The position numbers were made by a program, and so were the translations under genes. A stretch of 64,000 nucleotides of DNA from Segniliparus rugosus ATCC BAA-974 (GTDB lineage: Bacteria > Actinomycetota > Actinomycetes > Mycobacteriales > Mycobacteriaceae), in contig NZ_KI391954.1 in the NCBI RefSeq assembly GCF_000185725.2, positions 186,001-250,000 of the forward strand, given 5' to 3'. Below, piece after piece: positions 1-10,410 of this stretch (its first letter is position 1; each line of letters starts with the position of its first letter). Under the pieces are notes generated by a model. The model was not told the DNA's origin and made no database searches. It saw only the letters and a program-made list of their open reading frames with translations.

Positions 1-1
1 C

Positions 2-1126
<1,125 letters not shown>

Positions 1127-1141
1127 GGCCGCGCCGCGTGG

Positions 1142-1207
1142 TATTCTGAGCCCCGTTCGACGTCCTTTAACGGTCCGTCCAGTGAGGCGGACAAGGAAGT
1201 CAGGAGC
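1142..1207 (+). promoter_or_regulatory. Promoter and PyrR-binding RNA leader of the pyrR operon
   Basis: A TATTCT -10 box (1142-1147) precedes a leader beginning about 1153. The leader contains GTCCAGTGAGGC at 1177-1188, which fits the PyrR-binding loop consensus (UCCNGNGAGG flanked by complementary bases CCG and CGG). The loop lies just 5' of the Shine-Dalgarno region AAGGAAGTCAGGAG, so bound PyrR could block ribosome access. PyrR-mediated translational repression through such a loop is established in mycobacteria. A second copy with few differences lies before carB (10411-10475). Confidence 0.8.
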
Positions 1208-1825
1208 ATGACACCGAACTCGCCTTCCGAAGAGGCCCCGCCCGCAGGCGGCAGCGGCGCAGCCCAGCCAGCCGAGCGGCTGTTGCTGGACGCCTCCGAC
1301 CTCTCCCGTTGCGTGGCGCGGATCGCCCACGAGATCATCGAGACGACTTCCCCCGGCAGTCCGGGCTCGCCCCCGGTCGTGCTGCTCGGGGTGCCCACCC
1401 GAGGCGTCGCGCTCGCCCGCAGGCTCGCCTCGGAGGTCGAGCGCTTCTCGGGGGAGCGGGTGCCTGCCGGGGCGTTGGACATCACCTTGTACCGGGACGA
1501 CCTGCGCGAGCGCCCGAACCGCCCGCTCGGCGCGACGGAGATCCCCTCTCCCGGCGTGGACGGCTCGGTGGTGATCCTGGTGGACGACGTGCTGTTCTCG
1601 GGCCGCAGCGTCCGGGCCGCGCTCGACGCGCTGCGCGATCTCGGCAGGCCGGCCGTGGTGAAGCTCGCGGTCCTGGTCGACCGGGGCCATCGTGAGCTGC
1701 CGCTGCGCGCCGATTACGTCGGCCGCAACATCCCCACAGCGCGCTCCGAGGGAGTCGCGGTGCGCCTTGTGGAGCACGACGGACGCGACGAGGTCGCCCT
1801 TATTTCGCCTCGGAGCGGCGCATGA
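1208..1825 (+). CDS. pyrR: PyrR bifunctional RNA-binding regulator / uracil phosphoribosyltransferase
   Basis: PyrR senses UMP/UTP, binds the pyr mRNA leader and lowers expression of the pyrimidine genes; it usually keeps uracil phosphoribosyltransferase activity. The protein has 205 residues. The PRPP-binding loop [13 protein letters not shown] lies near residues 121-133, followed by the type I phosphoribosyltransferase fold and the basic RNA-binding face. A proline/alanine-rich N-terminal tail of about 22 residues is longer than in Bacillus PyrR but common in actinobacteria. The ATG is preceded by a purine-rich Shine-Dalgarno region that is part of its own PyrR leader, so autoregulation is likely. 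Its stop overlaps the pyrB start (ATGA). Confidence 0.95.
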   Translation: MTPNSPSEEAPPAGGSGAAQPAERLLLDASDLSRCVARIAHEIIETTSPGSPGSPPVVLLGVPTRGVALARRLASEVERFSGERVPAGALDITLYRDDLRERPNRPLGATEIPSPGVDGSVVILVDDVLFSGRSVRAALDALRDLGRPAVVKLAVLVDRGHRELPLRADYVGRNIPTARSEGVAVRLVEHDGRDEVALISPRSGA

Positions 1826-2811
1826 AGCACCTTTTGGCCATCGAGGGCCTCACTCGGGACGAGGCGACGGCGCTGCTCGACGACGCCGCCCACTTCTCCC
1901 ATCTGCTCGCCGGACGCGTGGTGCGCAAACTCCCCACGTTGCGCGGGCGCACCGTGGTCACGCTCTTCTACGAGAACTCGACCCGCACCAGGGTCTCGTT
2001 CGAGATCGCGGGCAAATGGATGAGCGCGGACGTGATCAACGTTTCCGCCTCCAGCTCCTCCACGGCCAAGGGCGAGTCGTTGCGGGACACGGCGCTGACG
2101 TTGCGGGCGGCGGGCGCGGACGTGATCGTGGTCCGCCATCCGGCCTCCGGGGCGGCGCAGCGGATCGCGCAGTGGACCGCCGAGCCCGGCGGCGGGGGGC
2201 CTTCGGTGGTGAACGCCGGGGACGGCACGCACGAGCACCCGACTCAGGCGCTCTTGGACGCGCTGACGCTGCGGGAGCGGCTCGGCGCTCTGGAGGGCAA
2301 GCGCGTCGGCATCGTCGGCGACCTCCTGCACAGCAGGGTCGCCCGCTCGGGGGCGCGCCTGTTCGCGCTCCTCGGGATGGAAGTCGTGCTCGTCGCTCCG
2401 CCGACGTTGATCCCCGCCGGCTTCGAGGGAGGCGGGATCCGGGTCTCGTCCCGGTTGGACGACGAGCTGGGCGGCTTGGACGCGGTGATGGCGCTGCGGT
2501 TGCAGGCGGAGCGGATGAACGGCGGCTTCTTCCCGTCGCTGCGGGAATATTCGACGCTGTACGGGCTGAGCCCCAAACGGCTTGACCAATTGAAGGAGGA
2601 GGCCGTGGTCATGCACCCTGGGCCGATGAACCGAGGCGTGGAGATCTCCGACGCCGCGGCGGACTCGGAGCGCTCCACGGTGCTCCAGCAGGTGCGCAAT
2701 GGCGTGCATGTGCGCATGGCCGTCCTCTACCGGTTGTTGGCGGGGGCTCCCAGCCTGCCGGCGAGCGAGGCAGTGCCCAGCCCTGCGGCGAAGGAGGCGG
2801 TGCACCAGTGA
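1822..2811 (+). CDS. pyrB: Aspartate carbamoyltransferase, catalytic subunit
   Basis: Condenses carbamoyl phosphate with aspartate to N-carbamoylaspartate, the committed step of pyrimidine synthesis. The 329-residue protein carries the carbamoyl-phosphate motif [12 protein letters not shown] (about residues 49-60), the aspartate-loop region and HPGPMNRG near residue 270. There is no pyrI regulatory-subunit gene nearby, as expected for an actinobacterium where control is through PyrR. It overlaps pyrR by four bases at the start and pyrC by four at the end, so translation is coupled. Confidence 0.97.
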   Translation: MKHLLAIEGLTRDEATALLDDAAHFSHLLAGRVVRKLPTLRGRTVVTLFYENSTRTRVSFEIAGKWMSADVINVSASSSSTAKGESLRDTALTLRAAGADVIVVRHPASGAAQRIAQWTAEPGGGGPSVVNAGDGTHEHPTQALLDALTLRERLGALEGKRVGIVGDLLHSRVARSGARLFALLGMEVVLVAPPTLIPAGFEGGGIRVSSRLDDELGGLDAVMALRLQAERMNGGFFPSLREYSTLYGLSPKRLDQLKEEAVVMHPGPMNRGVEISDAAADSERSTVLQQVRNGVHVRMAVLYRLLAGAPSLPASEAVPSPAAKEAVHQ

Positions 2812-4163
2812 GCGCGACGAAGCGTGAGGGGGGCGGCCAGACCGAGCCCAGCGAGTCCGTTCTGATCCGAAACGTCCGTCCGTACGGCGAGGGCTCGCCG
2901 GTCGACGTGCTCGTCCGAGACGGCGTGATCGCCGAGATCGGCTCCGCGCCCGCGCCGGACGGAGCCGAGGTCGTCGACGGCGGCGGGCATGTGCTCCTGC
3001 CCGGCCTTGTGGACCTGCACGTGCACTTGCGCGAGCCCGGCAGGGAGGACGCGGAGACCATCGCCTCCGGCTCGGCGGCCGCGGCGGCCGGCGGTTTCAC
3101 CGCCGTCTTCGCGATGCCCAACACCGACCCGGTCGCGGACACCGCGCTGGTCTGCGACCACGTTTGGCGGCGCGGGCAGGAGGTCGGCCTCGTTGACGTG
3201 CATCCGGTCGGCGCGGTCACCGTCGGGCAAAAGGGCGAGCGGCTCGCCGAGATGGGCATCATGGCGGCGGGCGAGGCGAGGGTGCGGATCTTCTCCGACG
3301 ACGGCTTCTGCGTGAGCGACCCCCTGGTGATGCGCCGGGCGCTGGAGTACGCCTCGGGCCTCGGAGCCCTGATCGCCCAGCATGCGGAAGACCCCAGGCT
3401 GACCTGCGGCGCGTGCGCGCACGAGGGGCCGACCGCTGCGCGCCTCGGCCTCACAGGGTGGCCGCGCTCGGCGGAGGACTCGATCGTCGCGCGGGACGCG
3501 ATCCTCGCCAGGGACGCGAACGCGCGGGTGCATATCTGCCACGTTTCCACGGCGGGCAGCGTGTCCGTGCTGCGGTGGGCGAAGGAGCAGGGGATCGCCA
3601 TCACGGCGGAAGTCACCCCGCACCACTTGCTGCTCGACGATTCGAGGCTCGAAGACTACGACCCGGTCTACAAAGTGAACCCGCCGCTGCGCGAGGAGAG
3701 CGATGTCGCGGTCCTGCGCCGAGCGCTCGCCGATGGCGTGATCGACGCGGTCGCGACCGACCACGCCCCGCACGCGGCCCACGACAAGGACCGGGAGTTC
3801 GCGCTCGCCCGCCCCGGCATGCTGGGCTTGGAGACCTCGCTGCCGATCATCCTGGAGACGATGCTGCGCCCCGGCCTTTTGGACTGGCGCGGGGTCGCGC
3901 GGGCGATGAGCGAGAAACCTGCGCAGATCGCTGGCCTCGCCGACCACGGCAGGCCCATCGCCGTCGGCGAACCGGCGAACCTCGTGGTCGTGGACCCGGA
4001 CTTCGAATGGACGGTGCGCGGTTCGGAACTCGCCAGCATCGCGACGAACACGCCCTTCGAGGGGATGCGGCTGCGCGGCAGGGCTGCGGCGACGTTGCTG
4101 CGGGGCCGGATCACCGCCCGCGACGGACAGGCCGCGCGGCAAGAGGAGCGGTCGTGGACGTGA
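2808..4163 (+). CDS. pyrC: Dihydroorotase (class I)
   Basis: Zinc amidohydrolase that cyclises N-carbamoylaspartate to dihydroorotate. The 451-residue protein begins at a GTG that overlaps the pyrB stop. It shows the metal-binding motif [10 protein letters not shown] (residues 69-78), the VNPPLR and TDHAPHA segments of class I dihydroorotases, and a C-terminal strand typical of the amidohydrolase fold. Length is normal. It is translationally coupled to pyrB and is followed at once by the PH-domain membrane protein, the same order as in mycobacteria. Confidence 0.96.
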   Translation: MSATKREGGGQTEPSESVLIRNVRPYGEGSPVDVLVRDGVIAEIGSAPAPDGAEVVDGGGHVLLPGLVDLHVHLREPGREDAETIASGSAAAAAGGFTAVFAMPNTDPVADTALVCDHVWRRGQEVGLVDVHPVGAVTVGQKGERLAEMGIMAAGEARVRIFSDDGFCVSDPLVMRRALEYASGLGALIAQHAEDPRLTCGACAHEGPTAARLGLTGWPRSAEDSIVARDAILARDANARVHICHVSTAGSVSVLRWAKEQGIAITAEVTPHHLLLDDSRLEDYDPVYKVNPPLREESDVAVLRRALADGVIDAVATDHAPHAAHDKDREFALARPGMLGLETSLPIILETMLRPGLLDWRGVARAMSEKPAQIAGLADHGRPIAVGEPANLVVVDPDFEWTVRGSELASIATNTPFEGMRLRGRAAATLLRGRITARDGQAARQEERSWT

Positions 4164-4674
4164 GCTATCTGGTCCAGACGCTCGTGCTGCTCCTGCTGCT
4201 CGTCGTCGCGGCGTTGGCGATGCGCCGAGGCTGGACCCGCCGCCAGCGCGCGCAGCGGGTCCGGTTCGGGAACCTGCATCCGACTCCGCCGGCCGACAAG
4301 CGCGGGGAGGTGCTGCTCGGCCCGGTGAGCGGGATCTACATCGGGAGCTCTTTCGCGCCGAATTGGCAAGAACGGGTGGCGTGGGCCGGGCTCGGGCTCC
4401 GGTCTCGGACGACGCTCACCAGCCAGACCGGCGGATTCCTTTTGGACATCGACTCGCCCGGACAGCCGGACGGGCTCTGGATCCCTGCGGCGGCCGTCGT
4501 CGCCGTGCGCTCCGAGCGCGCCGCGGCGGGAAGGTGGCCCGCGAGGGCGCGTTCGGCGTGATTCGCTGGACCCTGCCCAACGGAACGCTCATCGACACAG
4601 CGTTCCGCGCAGACGATCCCTCGGCGCAAGCCGCATGGCTCAGCTCGAACGACCAATCAGGAAGGGTCAGATGA
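4154..4674 (+). pseudogene. PH-domain-like membrane protein between pyrC and carA, broken by a one-base frameshift
   Basis: Two adjacent frames together match the small membrane protein that sits between pyrC and carA in mycobacteria (the Rv1382 position). The first frame begins at GTG 4154 (or GTG 4160), gives an N-terminal transmembrane helix with a run of leucines, a basic stretch and a beta-rich domain, and then stops at 4561 after a wrong tail. The second frame resumes at about 4528 with GKVAREGAFGVIRWTLPNG and ends in a TGA that overlaps the carA start (ATGA). That overlap marks it as the true C-terminus. Adding one base near 4528-4532 (a GGGAA run) restores a protein of 173 residues, the expected size. 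Either a sequencing indel or a real mutation would explain it; I favour the former because metK and priA show the same defect. Function unknown. Confidence 0.75.
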
Positions 4675-5804
4675 ACAATACTGCCGTATTGGTCCTTGAA
4701 GACGGGACCGTATTCCCCGGCGAGCGGTTCGGCGCTGCAGGGCAGACGCTCGGCGAGGCAGTTTTCTGCACGGCCATGACCGGCTACCAGGAGACCCTGA
4801 CCGATCCGAGCTACCGCCGTCAGATCGTCGTCGCGGCGGCCCCGCAGATCGGCAACACCGGCTGGAACAACGAGGACTCCGAGTCCTACCGCCCCGACCA
4901 GACGCGGGACCGGATCTGGGTGGCCGGGTACGCGATCCGCGACTTGGCCCGCAAGGCTTCGAACTGGCGGGCCGATGGCGGCCTGGAAGACGAGCTGAGC
5001 AGCCAGGGGATCGTCGGCATCAAAGGCGTCGACACCCGCACAGTGGTCCGCAAGCTGCGCAATGTCGGTTCGATGAAGGCCGGAATCTTCTCCGGGGGCG
5101 ACTTGCCCGCGGCTTCCGAGGCGGTGGCGATCGTCCGCGAGCAGCCGCCCATGGCGGGCGCGGACCTGGTGGGCGAGGTGACCACGCCGCAGTCGTACGT
5201 CGTCGAGCCAGAGGGCGAGGCGCGCTTCTCCATCGCGGCGCTGGACTTGGGGATCAAGACGATGACCCCGAGGCTGTTCGCGCAACGCGGCGTCCGGGTG
5301 CACGTGGTGCCCGCGAGCACGAGCTACGCGCAGATCAAACAGCTCGGCGTGAGCGGCCTGTTCGCCTCGAACGGGCCGGGCGACCCTGCGACGGCGGTCG
5401 GCGTGGTCGAGACGCTGCGCGAGGCGCTTGGTGACGGCCTGCCCTTCTTCGGCATCTGCCTCGGCAATCAGCTGCTGGGCCGCGCCTTCGGCCTGTCCAC
5501 CTACAAGATGAAGTTCGGCCACCGAGGCATCAACATCCCCGTGATCGAGCATGCGACGGGCCGGGCGATCATCACCGCGCAGAACCACGGGTTCGCGTTG
5601 GAGGGCGAGGCGGGGCAGCGCTTCGACACCCCGTTCGGCGAGGCGCTCGTGACCCACACCTGCGCGAACGACGGCACTGTCGAGGGCGTGGCGCTCGCGA
5701 ACGGCCGGGCTTTCTCGATGCAGTACCACCCCGAGGCCGCGGCGGGCCCCCACGATGCGGCGGATCATTTCGACCAGTTCGTGGGGTTGTTGGGCGCACG
5801 ATGA
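4671..5804 (+). CDS. carA: Carbamoyl-phosphate synthase small (glutaminase) subunit
   Basis: Hydrolyses glutamine and channels ammonia to CarB for carbamoyl phosphate, feeding pyrimidine and arginine synthesis. The start ATG at 4671 follows GGAAGGG and overlaps the upstream stop. The 377-residue protein has the N-terminal CPSase small domain and a C-terminal class I glutamine amidotransferase domain: nucleophile motif FGICLGNQ with the catalytic Cys, and the His/Glu pair in QYHPEAAAGP. Asn replaces His in the CLGxQ motif, as in mycobacterial CarA. Normally carB follows directly; here about 4.8 kb of unrelated genes intervene. Confidence 0.96.
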   Translation: MNNTAVLVLEDGTVFPGERFGAAGQTLGEAVFCTAMTGYQETLTDPSYRRQIVVAAAPQIGNTGWNNEDSESYRPDQTRDRIWVAGYAIRDLARKASNWRADGGLEDELSSQGIVGIKGVDTRTVVRKLRNVGSMKAGIFSGGDLPAASEAVAIVREQPPMAGADLVGEVTTPQSYVVEPEGEARFSIAALDLGIKTMTPRLFAQRGVRVHVVPASTSYAQIKQLGVSGLFASNGPGDPATAVGVVETLREALGDGLPFFGICLGNQLLGRAFGLSTYKMKFGHRGINIPVIEHATGRAIITAQNHGFALEGEAGQRFDTPFGEALVTHTCANDGTVEGVALANGRAFSMQYHPEAAAGPHDAADHFDQFVGLLGAR

Positions 5805-5878
5805 GAGATATGACCGGTCAGGATCGGAGCCAGCGGAACGAACCGCCCAGCGCCGCCGCAACGTTCCTTGGCGCGTAG
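5801..5878 (+). CDS. Possible 25-residue peptide coupled to carA
   Basis: An ATG overlaps the carA stop (ATGA) and opens 25 codons rich in polar residues and alanine, ending in TAG four bases before the next gene. The start overlap is the same layout used by the real genes of this operon, so it may be translated. It may also be the remnant of the lost carA-carB junction. No homology is recognised and no function can be given. Confidence 0.2.
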   Translation: MRDMTGQDRSQRNEPPSAAATFLGA

Positions 5879-5881
5879 GCG

Positions 5882-6745
5882 ATGAGTTCGGCCGTTCTCG
5901 CGGTGGGCCTCGCGCTGCTCTCGGCCCTGCTGTTCGCGGCGGCTTCCGCTGCGCAGCAGAGCGTGGCCGAGGACGTGCCGCAGGAGCGCGCGCAAGGGCT
6001 CGCGTTCCTGCGCGTGCTCGTCACGCAGCCGCGTTGGTGGGCTGGCGTGCTCGGCGACGGCGGCGGGTACCTGGTGCAGGCGGCGGCGCTGTCCGTCGGC
6101 TCTCTGCTCTTGGTCGCCCCGCTCCTGGTGGCCTCGCTGCTGTTCGCCCTCCCGATCTCGGCGGCGCTCACCCGGCGGCGGCTCTCGGGCCGCACGGTGC
6201 TGCTCGCCTCGGTGCTCACGGCGGCTTTGGCGGCGTTCCTGGTGCTCGGCCGTCCCGACGAGGGGTTGGACTCGGCTCCGCTGCGCCAGTGGCTCATCGC
6301 GTTGGTCCCCGCCGCCGTCGCGGCGTGCGCGTGCGTCGTGTGGGCGCGGCTCGCCAGCGGAGCCACCCGCGCGCTGTTGTTCGGGACCGCGGCGGGCGTC
6401 TGTTTCGGGATGAGCGCGCCGCTGACCAAAGCGATTGTCGCGGTCGGCGCGGACAATCTCCTCGCCCTGCCGCTCGCCTGGCAGACGTGGGCGCTGGTCG
6501 TCACCGGGGCAGGAGGCTTCTACCTGCAGCAGTTCGCGTTCCAGTCCGGCGATATCAGCGCCTCGCTGCCCGCGTTGATCGTCGCGGAGCCTTTAGTCGC
6601 AGCGCTGTGCGGGTCGGTGGTGTTCAACGAGCGTTTGCGCGTCCACGGGGCGCAGTGGGCGCTGATCGCGGCATGCGTGCTCGTCATGATCACCACCACG
6701 GTCGGCCTGGCCAGATCCCAGGCCGCGAGCGAGGCGAGGGCGTGA
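5882..6745 (+). CDS. DMT/EamA-superfamily membrane transporter 1
   Basis: Integral membrane protein of 287 residues with about ten hydrophobic helices arranged as two repeated halves, the drug/metabolite transporter layout. The second half contains the proline/glutamate signature of EamA repeats (LIVAEPLVAALCGSVVFNE). Substrate unknown. It is the first of four genes that separate carA from carB and probably runs on from the carA transcript. The spacer has only a weak ribosome binding site. The next gene starts two bases after its stop, which suggests joint expression with the exported protein. Confidence 0.75.
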   Translation: MSSAVLAVGLALLSALLFAAASAAQQSVAEDVPQERAQGLAFLRVLVTQPRWWAGVLGDGGGYLVQAAALSVGSLLLVAPLLVASLLFALPISAALTRRRLSGRTVLLASVLTAALAAFLVLGRPDEGLDSAPLRQWLIALVPAAVAACACVVWARLASGATRALLFGTAAGVCFGMSAPLTKAIVAVGADNLLALPLAWQTWALVVTGAGGFYLQQFAFQSGDISASLPALIVAEPLVAALCGSVVFNERLRVHGAQWALIAACVLVMITTTVGLARSQAASEARA

Positions 6746-6747
6746 GG

Positions 6748-7317
6748 ATGATTCGGCAGTTGCTGCTCGTGGCCCTGTTCGGATGCGCTGCCGCGCCGAG
6801 GGCTGCCGCGGATCCGCAGTTCCCGGATTTGGACGGCTTCGCGGCGGTGGACGAGGCGGCGTACAACACCTACCACACGTACGGCACGCCAGGATGGCAG
6901 TTCGCGGCTCCGGGCGGGACGCATTGCCGGTACACCGTGAACGTGCGCGGGGGCGCGCTCAGTCTGATGTGCTGGGGCGCTTTGCCGGGGGCTCCGGCGG
7001 GCCAGAACGCGGTTTCCCTCGCCACGGGAGGGGCGGACTTTCGTCCCGCTGCGTTCACGAAGTCGAGCGTGCAGACGTACGGATACCGGGATGACGGCTA
7101 TCCGGGGATGCCTCGCCCGACTCCCATCACAGAGCGCGATTACCCGCCGCTGCCGCAAGGGCAGAAGCTTGTCGTGTCCAAGATGGGGGCGGTGATGACG
7201 TGCGCGGTGGGCGATGGGGGAGCGACGGCATGCCAGGTCGAGCTCCAGCGCGGCGAGGACCAGGACGAGCAGCGCCACGGCTTCGTGCTCTCGCCCGAAG
7301 GAAGTTGGACGTTCTAG
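6748..7317 (+). CDS. Exported protein with FPDLDG / GSWTF motifs (paralogue of the gene at 8629)
   Basis: Predicted secreted protein of 189 residues with a signal peptide (MIRQLLLVALFGCAAAPRAA, cleaved near AAA-DP). The mature part starts PQFPDLDGF and has a TYHTYG motif, four cysteines that could form two disulfides, and ends GFVLSPEGSWTF. The same opening and closing motifs are in the protein at 8629-9201, so the two are paralogues. I recall similar FPDL-type exported proteins of unknown role in mycobacteria. The start could also be GTG 6742, which overlaps the transporter stop. Confidence 0.7.
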   Translation: MIRQLLLVALFGCAAAPRAAADPQFPDLDGFAAVDEAAYNTYHTYGTPGWQFAAPGGTHCRYTVNVRGGALSLMCWGALPGAPAGQNAVSLATGGADFRPAAFTKSSVQTYGYRDDGYPGMPRPTPITERDYPPLPQGQKLVVSKMGAVMTCAVGDGGATACQVELQRGEDQDEQRHGFVLSPEGSWTF

Positions 7318-8154
7318 ATGATCGCGATCGTCCTCGCCCTGATCGGGGCGATCAGCTACGGCGTGGCCGACTTCGCGGGCGGCGTCGCCGCGCGGCGGTC
7401 CCACGTGCTGTGCGTCGTGACGATCAGCGCTCCGGCGAGCCTCGCCATCGCGTGCGCCCTCGCGCCGTTCCTCGGGGCCGACTTCAACCACGGGGCGCTG
7501 GTGTGGGGCGCGCTTTCCGGCGTGGCATCGGCGGCGGCGTTCAGCCTGCTCTACGTCACGCTCGCGATCGGGCCGATGACGGTGCTCTCCCCGGTCACCG
7601 CCGTGGTCAGCGCGGTTTTGCCGGTCGCGGTCGGGGTGCTCTCCGGGGAAGTCCTGTCGCCGAGGTCCTGGCTCGGCATGGGACTCGCGGCGGCCGCGGT
7701 CGTCTTGGTCGCGCGGGGCGGGGAAGAGGACCACACAAGGCCGAGCCTGAGGGGGCTCGTGCTCGCGTTCGGCTCCGGTGTCGCTATCGCGGTGCAGCTC
7801 ATCGCGCTCAATCGGGCCCCGCATGGCAGCGGCCTCGCGCCGCTCATCACTGGCAGGGCGGTGGCGAGCGCCATCCTGCTCACCGCGGCCTTGCTGTCGT
7901 GGCGGAAGCTGCGCGGCAAGCCGTTGGCGGTCGCCCCGGCTCTTGCTGCGGGGGTGCTCGACGAGCTTGCGAACATGTTCTTCTTGCTCGGCTCCCGCTC
8001 GGGGCTGCTCAGCGTGACCACGGTGATCATCGCGTTGTATCCGGCGGCGACGGTGCTGCTGGCCTGGCTCGTGCTGCGCGAGCGGGTGGCCAGGATCCAG
8101 CAGGCCGGTTTGGCGCTGGCGGCGGGCTCGGTGTGCCTTCTCGCGTTGGGATGA
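7318..8154 (+). CDS. DMT/EamA-superfamily membrane transporter 2
   Basis: 278-residue protein with ten predicted transmembrane helices in two EamA repeats; each half ends with the typical short loop and a helix containing a conserved Glu (SGEVLSPRSW, LRERVARIQQ). The ATG follows the preceding TAG with no gap, so it depends on translation of the exported-protein gene. It is only distantly like transporter 1. Likely an exporter or permease for a small metabolite; substrate unknown. Confidence 0.78.
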   Translation: MIAIVLALIGAISYGVADFAGGVAARRSHVLCVVTISAPASLAIACALAPFLGADFNHGALVWGALSGVASAAAFSLLYVTLAIGPMTVLSPVTAVVSAVLPVAVGVLSGEVLSPRSWLGMGLAAAAVVLVARGGEEDHTRPSLRGLVLAFGSGVAIAVQLIALNRAPHGSGLAPLITGRAVASAILLTAALLSWRKLRGKPLAVAPALAAGVLDELANMFFLLGSRSGLLSVTTVIIALYPAATVLLAWLVLRERVARIQQAGLALAAGSVCLLALG

Positions 8155-8628
8155 TGCCGGGAATCCGGCGGAAAACCCCTCCTTTTTCCTTGTGAAGTGT
8201 GGCTCTTTCGGGAGAGTCGAATGTGTGGGCGGGACGATGGGAGCCGCTGCGGAGGAGTTGTTCCCCGGCCTCCGGCCGGATGCGAGCGTCTGGGCGCGGT
8301 GTTGTCGGCCCGGAAAGCCGCGCAACCGCCTTGTGCCCCAGGCCAAGCCCGTCACCCTGGCCGTGGACCTCTTAGTACTCGCGGGATTCGTGCCCTCTGA
8401 CCTCTCCGATTTGCCCCAATCCCGACGGCGCCATCACATGGACATCGCCCGGCGGCGAGACCGACCCGACAGGCCCCGGCTGCAACACGCTGCGAGCAGC
8501 GCGTGCGCCCGGCTCAGCGCCTCGACCAACGGCGCGTCGCCCTCGGCTCGGCGCGCCATCCCGTTGGGCCAGCCCAACCGGCCTGCGCGACACCAACAGG
8601 ATGATCTTGAGTCGCTACACTCGGTGCT
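8155..8628. other. 474-bp gap without a convincing gene
   Basis: Frames of up to 146 codons are open here, but none has a ribosome binding site, natural composition or a recognisable motif. No tRNA or repeat is seen. The only signals are the hairpin at 8156-8169 and a TACACT box at 8616-8621 serving the gene at 8629. It may be a decayed gene. Confidence 0.5.
8156..8169 (+). terminator. Weak hairpin after transporter 2
   Basis: GCCGG-GAAT-CCGGC forms a 5-bp stem two bases after the transporter stop, with a C/T-rich tract and five T residues 16 bases downstream. It could end the carA-led transcript, but it is short. Confidence 0.3.
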
Positions 8629-9201
8629 ATGAGGATTCGCGGGGCGCTCATCCTGGCTCTTTTGCTCGGGCTCGCAGATATGCCGCAGGCTGTGGCCGTC
8701 CCGCAGTTCCCGGACCTCGACGGCTATGCGGCGGCGGATGTCAAAGACTACGAGACCTACCACACCTACGGGGTGAACGGCGTGCAGTTCGTGACGCAGG
8801 ACGGCGTGCGCTGCCGGATGCCGACCTATTCACGGGGCCCGGCGTACTGGGCGAAATGCTGGGGCCCGTTGCCGGGGGTCTCGCACGGCGAGAACGCGGT
8901 GATCGCTCCTGATACTTCGACGGGCTCGGACGGCCAGCGCTCCTTCGGCACAGCGCTGAAGAAGACGGACCTCGCCGGTTTCGAGACGGCCAACCAGCTC
9001 GAAGGCCCAGGCCATTTCGTGCAGCGGCCCATCGACCCGGACTCCTATCATCTGCTCGCGCCCGGGCGCAAGCTTGAGGTGGGCTCTGCGGAGTTCGGGG
9101 CGACCTGCGCCGTTGGCGAGGCCGGGATGGTCGCGTGCGTGGCGCATTGGAGCGGAGACTACGGTTTCGTGCTCTCGCGCGAGGGCAGCTGGACGTTCTG
9201 A
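8629..9201 (+). CDS. Exported protein with FPDLDG / GSWTF motifs (paralogue of the gene at 6748)
   Basis: Secreted protein of 190 residues: signal peptide (MRIRGALILALLLGLADMPQ), mature N-terminus PQFPDLDGYAA, TYHTYG motif, conserved cysteines and the C-terminus GFVLSREGSWTF. It shares these blocks with the protein at 6748-7317 while the middle has diverged. A TACACT box ends 7 bases before the ATG, so it is probably transcribed on its own as a leaderless mRNA, unlike its paralogue, which sits inside an operon. Function unknown. Confidence 0.7.
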   Translation: MRIRGALILALLLGLADMPQAVAVPQFPDLDGYAAADVKDYETYHTYGVNGVQFVTQDGVRCRMPTYSRGPAYWAKCWGPLPGVSHGENAVIAPDTSTGSDGQRSFGTALKKTDLAGFETANQLEGPGHFVQRPIDPDSYHLLAPGRKLEVGSAEFGATCAVGEAGMVACVAHWSGDYGFVLSREGSWTF

Positions 9202-9206
9202 GCCGA

Positions 9207-9635
9207 TCACACCTCGGCCGAGCAGATCTGGCTGCCCATGTCCACGGGCACTGGCGAGGGCATCCCCGCGAAACCGATGTCCAGCGTGCCGGAGCAGAGG
9301 ACCTGCCCGTCGCGCACGATCTCGCCCCGGACGGCTCCGACGCTGCCAAAGGCCGCCCCGGCGAGCAGATACGCCTTGGTCCCTGCGGGCAGAGTCGTTT
9401 CTTTCTGCCAGGCAACAAGCGGGTTTAAAAACACGCTCTCCATCCTTGGCGGGCCTGCCTCGTCTGCGTGGTACCAGACCAGGGCGGGCGTTGGAGCGGC
9501 CTGCGAGGTCAGCCGGTACACGATGGCGACCTGATCCTCGTCGTCGGCTCGCGCGGCAGGGGCGAGGAGGCAGGCGGTCGGGCCGAAGCCAAGGAGGAGA
9601 CACGAAAGAACCTTCGGAACCCACGAACCAGTCAT
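9207..9635 (-). CDS. Small exported protein, possibly MmpS-like
   Basis: 142 residues with a hydrophobic N-terminal signal (VLSCLLLGFGPTACLLA; AxA site before DDED). The beta-rich remainder contains VAIVYRLTS, WYHADEAGPP and GTLDIG segments that loosely recall MmpS-type transport accessory proteins; this resemblance is by eye and weak. A TATTCT box ends 6 bases before the ATG, consistent with a leaderless transcript. It converges on the 8629 gene with 5 bases between stops. Confidence 0.6.
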   Translation of the reverse strand: MTGSWVPKVLSCLLLGFGPTACLLAPAARADDEDQVAIVYRLTSQAAPTPALVWYHADEAGPPRMESVFLNPLVAWQKETTLPAGTKAYLLAGAAFGSVGAVRGEIVRDGQVLCSGTLDIGFAGMPSPVPVDMGSQICSAEV

Positions 9636-9652
9636 ATCCGCAGAATACAGCC

Positions 9653-10363
9653 TTACCGCAAGGCGAGGCCGGTGCGGACTTGCTCCGCGGCGGAGTCGAA
9701 GTCGGTTTGCGCGGGCAGCGGGCCGTCCCCCCGGTCGGGGAAGGACGGCGGCGAGACGGAGCTGTGCACGGTGATCAGGTAGGCGTTCGCCGGAGTCTTG
9801 ACCGCGATCTCCCGCTGCGATTCCTCCCGCTGGGAGCAGACGCGGCCGTCGGCGAGCCGATATATATCGCGCACTCGCCGGAACCAGGACGGGAAGCCCT
9901 GATAGTCGGCGGCGGAATCCTGGACGATCTCGATCGACCAGCCTTCTTCGCCCGGCCGAGGCGGCATGGAGACGTGCACATTGTTGGTTTGGTCCTTGCG
10001 GATCTCGGCTTCGAGGCTTTCGCCGGTCTTCGACCGCTGGACGGAGACGTAGAGGCTGCTGCGGGCGGCGTTGCTCGGCTCGCGGCGTTGGGTCATGAAG
10101 AAGGGGCCTTGGGTTCCGACAGCGGGCGGCTGCCAGCCGTCGCCGACGCGGAGGTCGAGCGCGAGGTCCGAGGGAAGCGCCGCTCCGACCTGCTCCGCCG
10201 AGGCGGGGGCGCTGAGCAGGAGCGTCGCCTGCCCCCACAAATAATGATCGGGGCATGGCGGGTCCGCCTCGGCGCTCTCCTCTGGGAGGGCGAAGCAGGA
10301 TACGAGGAGAACCGCGGCCGCCAGCAGGGATCGCGCCATTCCAGAGATCCGCTGTCCGCCCAT
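9653..10363 (-). CDS. Exported protein of unknown function
   Basis: Predicted 236-residue exported protein with a signal peptide (SLLAAAVLLVSCFALPEES). A cysteine sits in LLVSCF, so it might be a lipoprotein, though the lipobox is imperfect. The mature part has paired cysteines and a C-terminal TDFDSAAEQVRTGLALR helix, the layout of mycobacterial LpqN-type proteins, but I do not recognise it firmly. Start ATG 10363 is chosen because a TATGCT box (10371-10376 on this strand) ends 7 bases upstream; ATG 10339 is the alternative. It is divergent from the carB leader, so the two promoters lie within 40 bases of each other. Confidence 0.6.
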   Translation of the reverse strand: MGGQRISGMARSLLAAAVLLVSCFALPEESAEADPPCPDHYLWGQATLLLSAPASAEQVGAALPSDLALDLRVGDGWQPPAVGTQGPFFMTQRREPSNAARSSLYVSVQRSKTGESLEAEIRKDQTNNVHVSMPPRPGEEGWSIEIVQDSAADYQGFPSWFRRVRDIYRLADGRVCSQREESQREIAVKTPANAYLITVHSSVSPPSFPDRGDGPLPAQTDFDSAAEQVRTGLALR

Positions 10364-10410
10364 GTCACGGAGCATACTCCCGAGAGGATCCGAGCCCGGC
10401 TCGGCTGCTG

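Noticed and set aside
8192-8632. 146-codon plus-strand frame before the exported-protein gene
   Set aside because: No start signal, unnatural composition and no motif; the promoter of the 8629 gene lies inside it.
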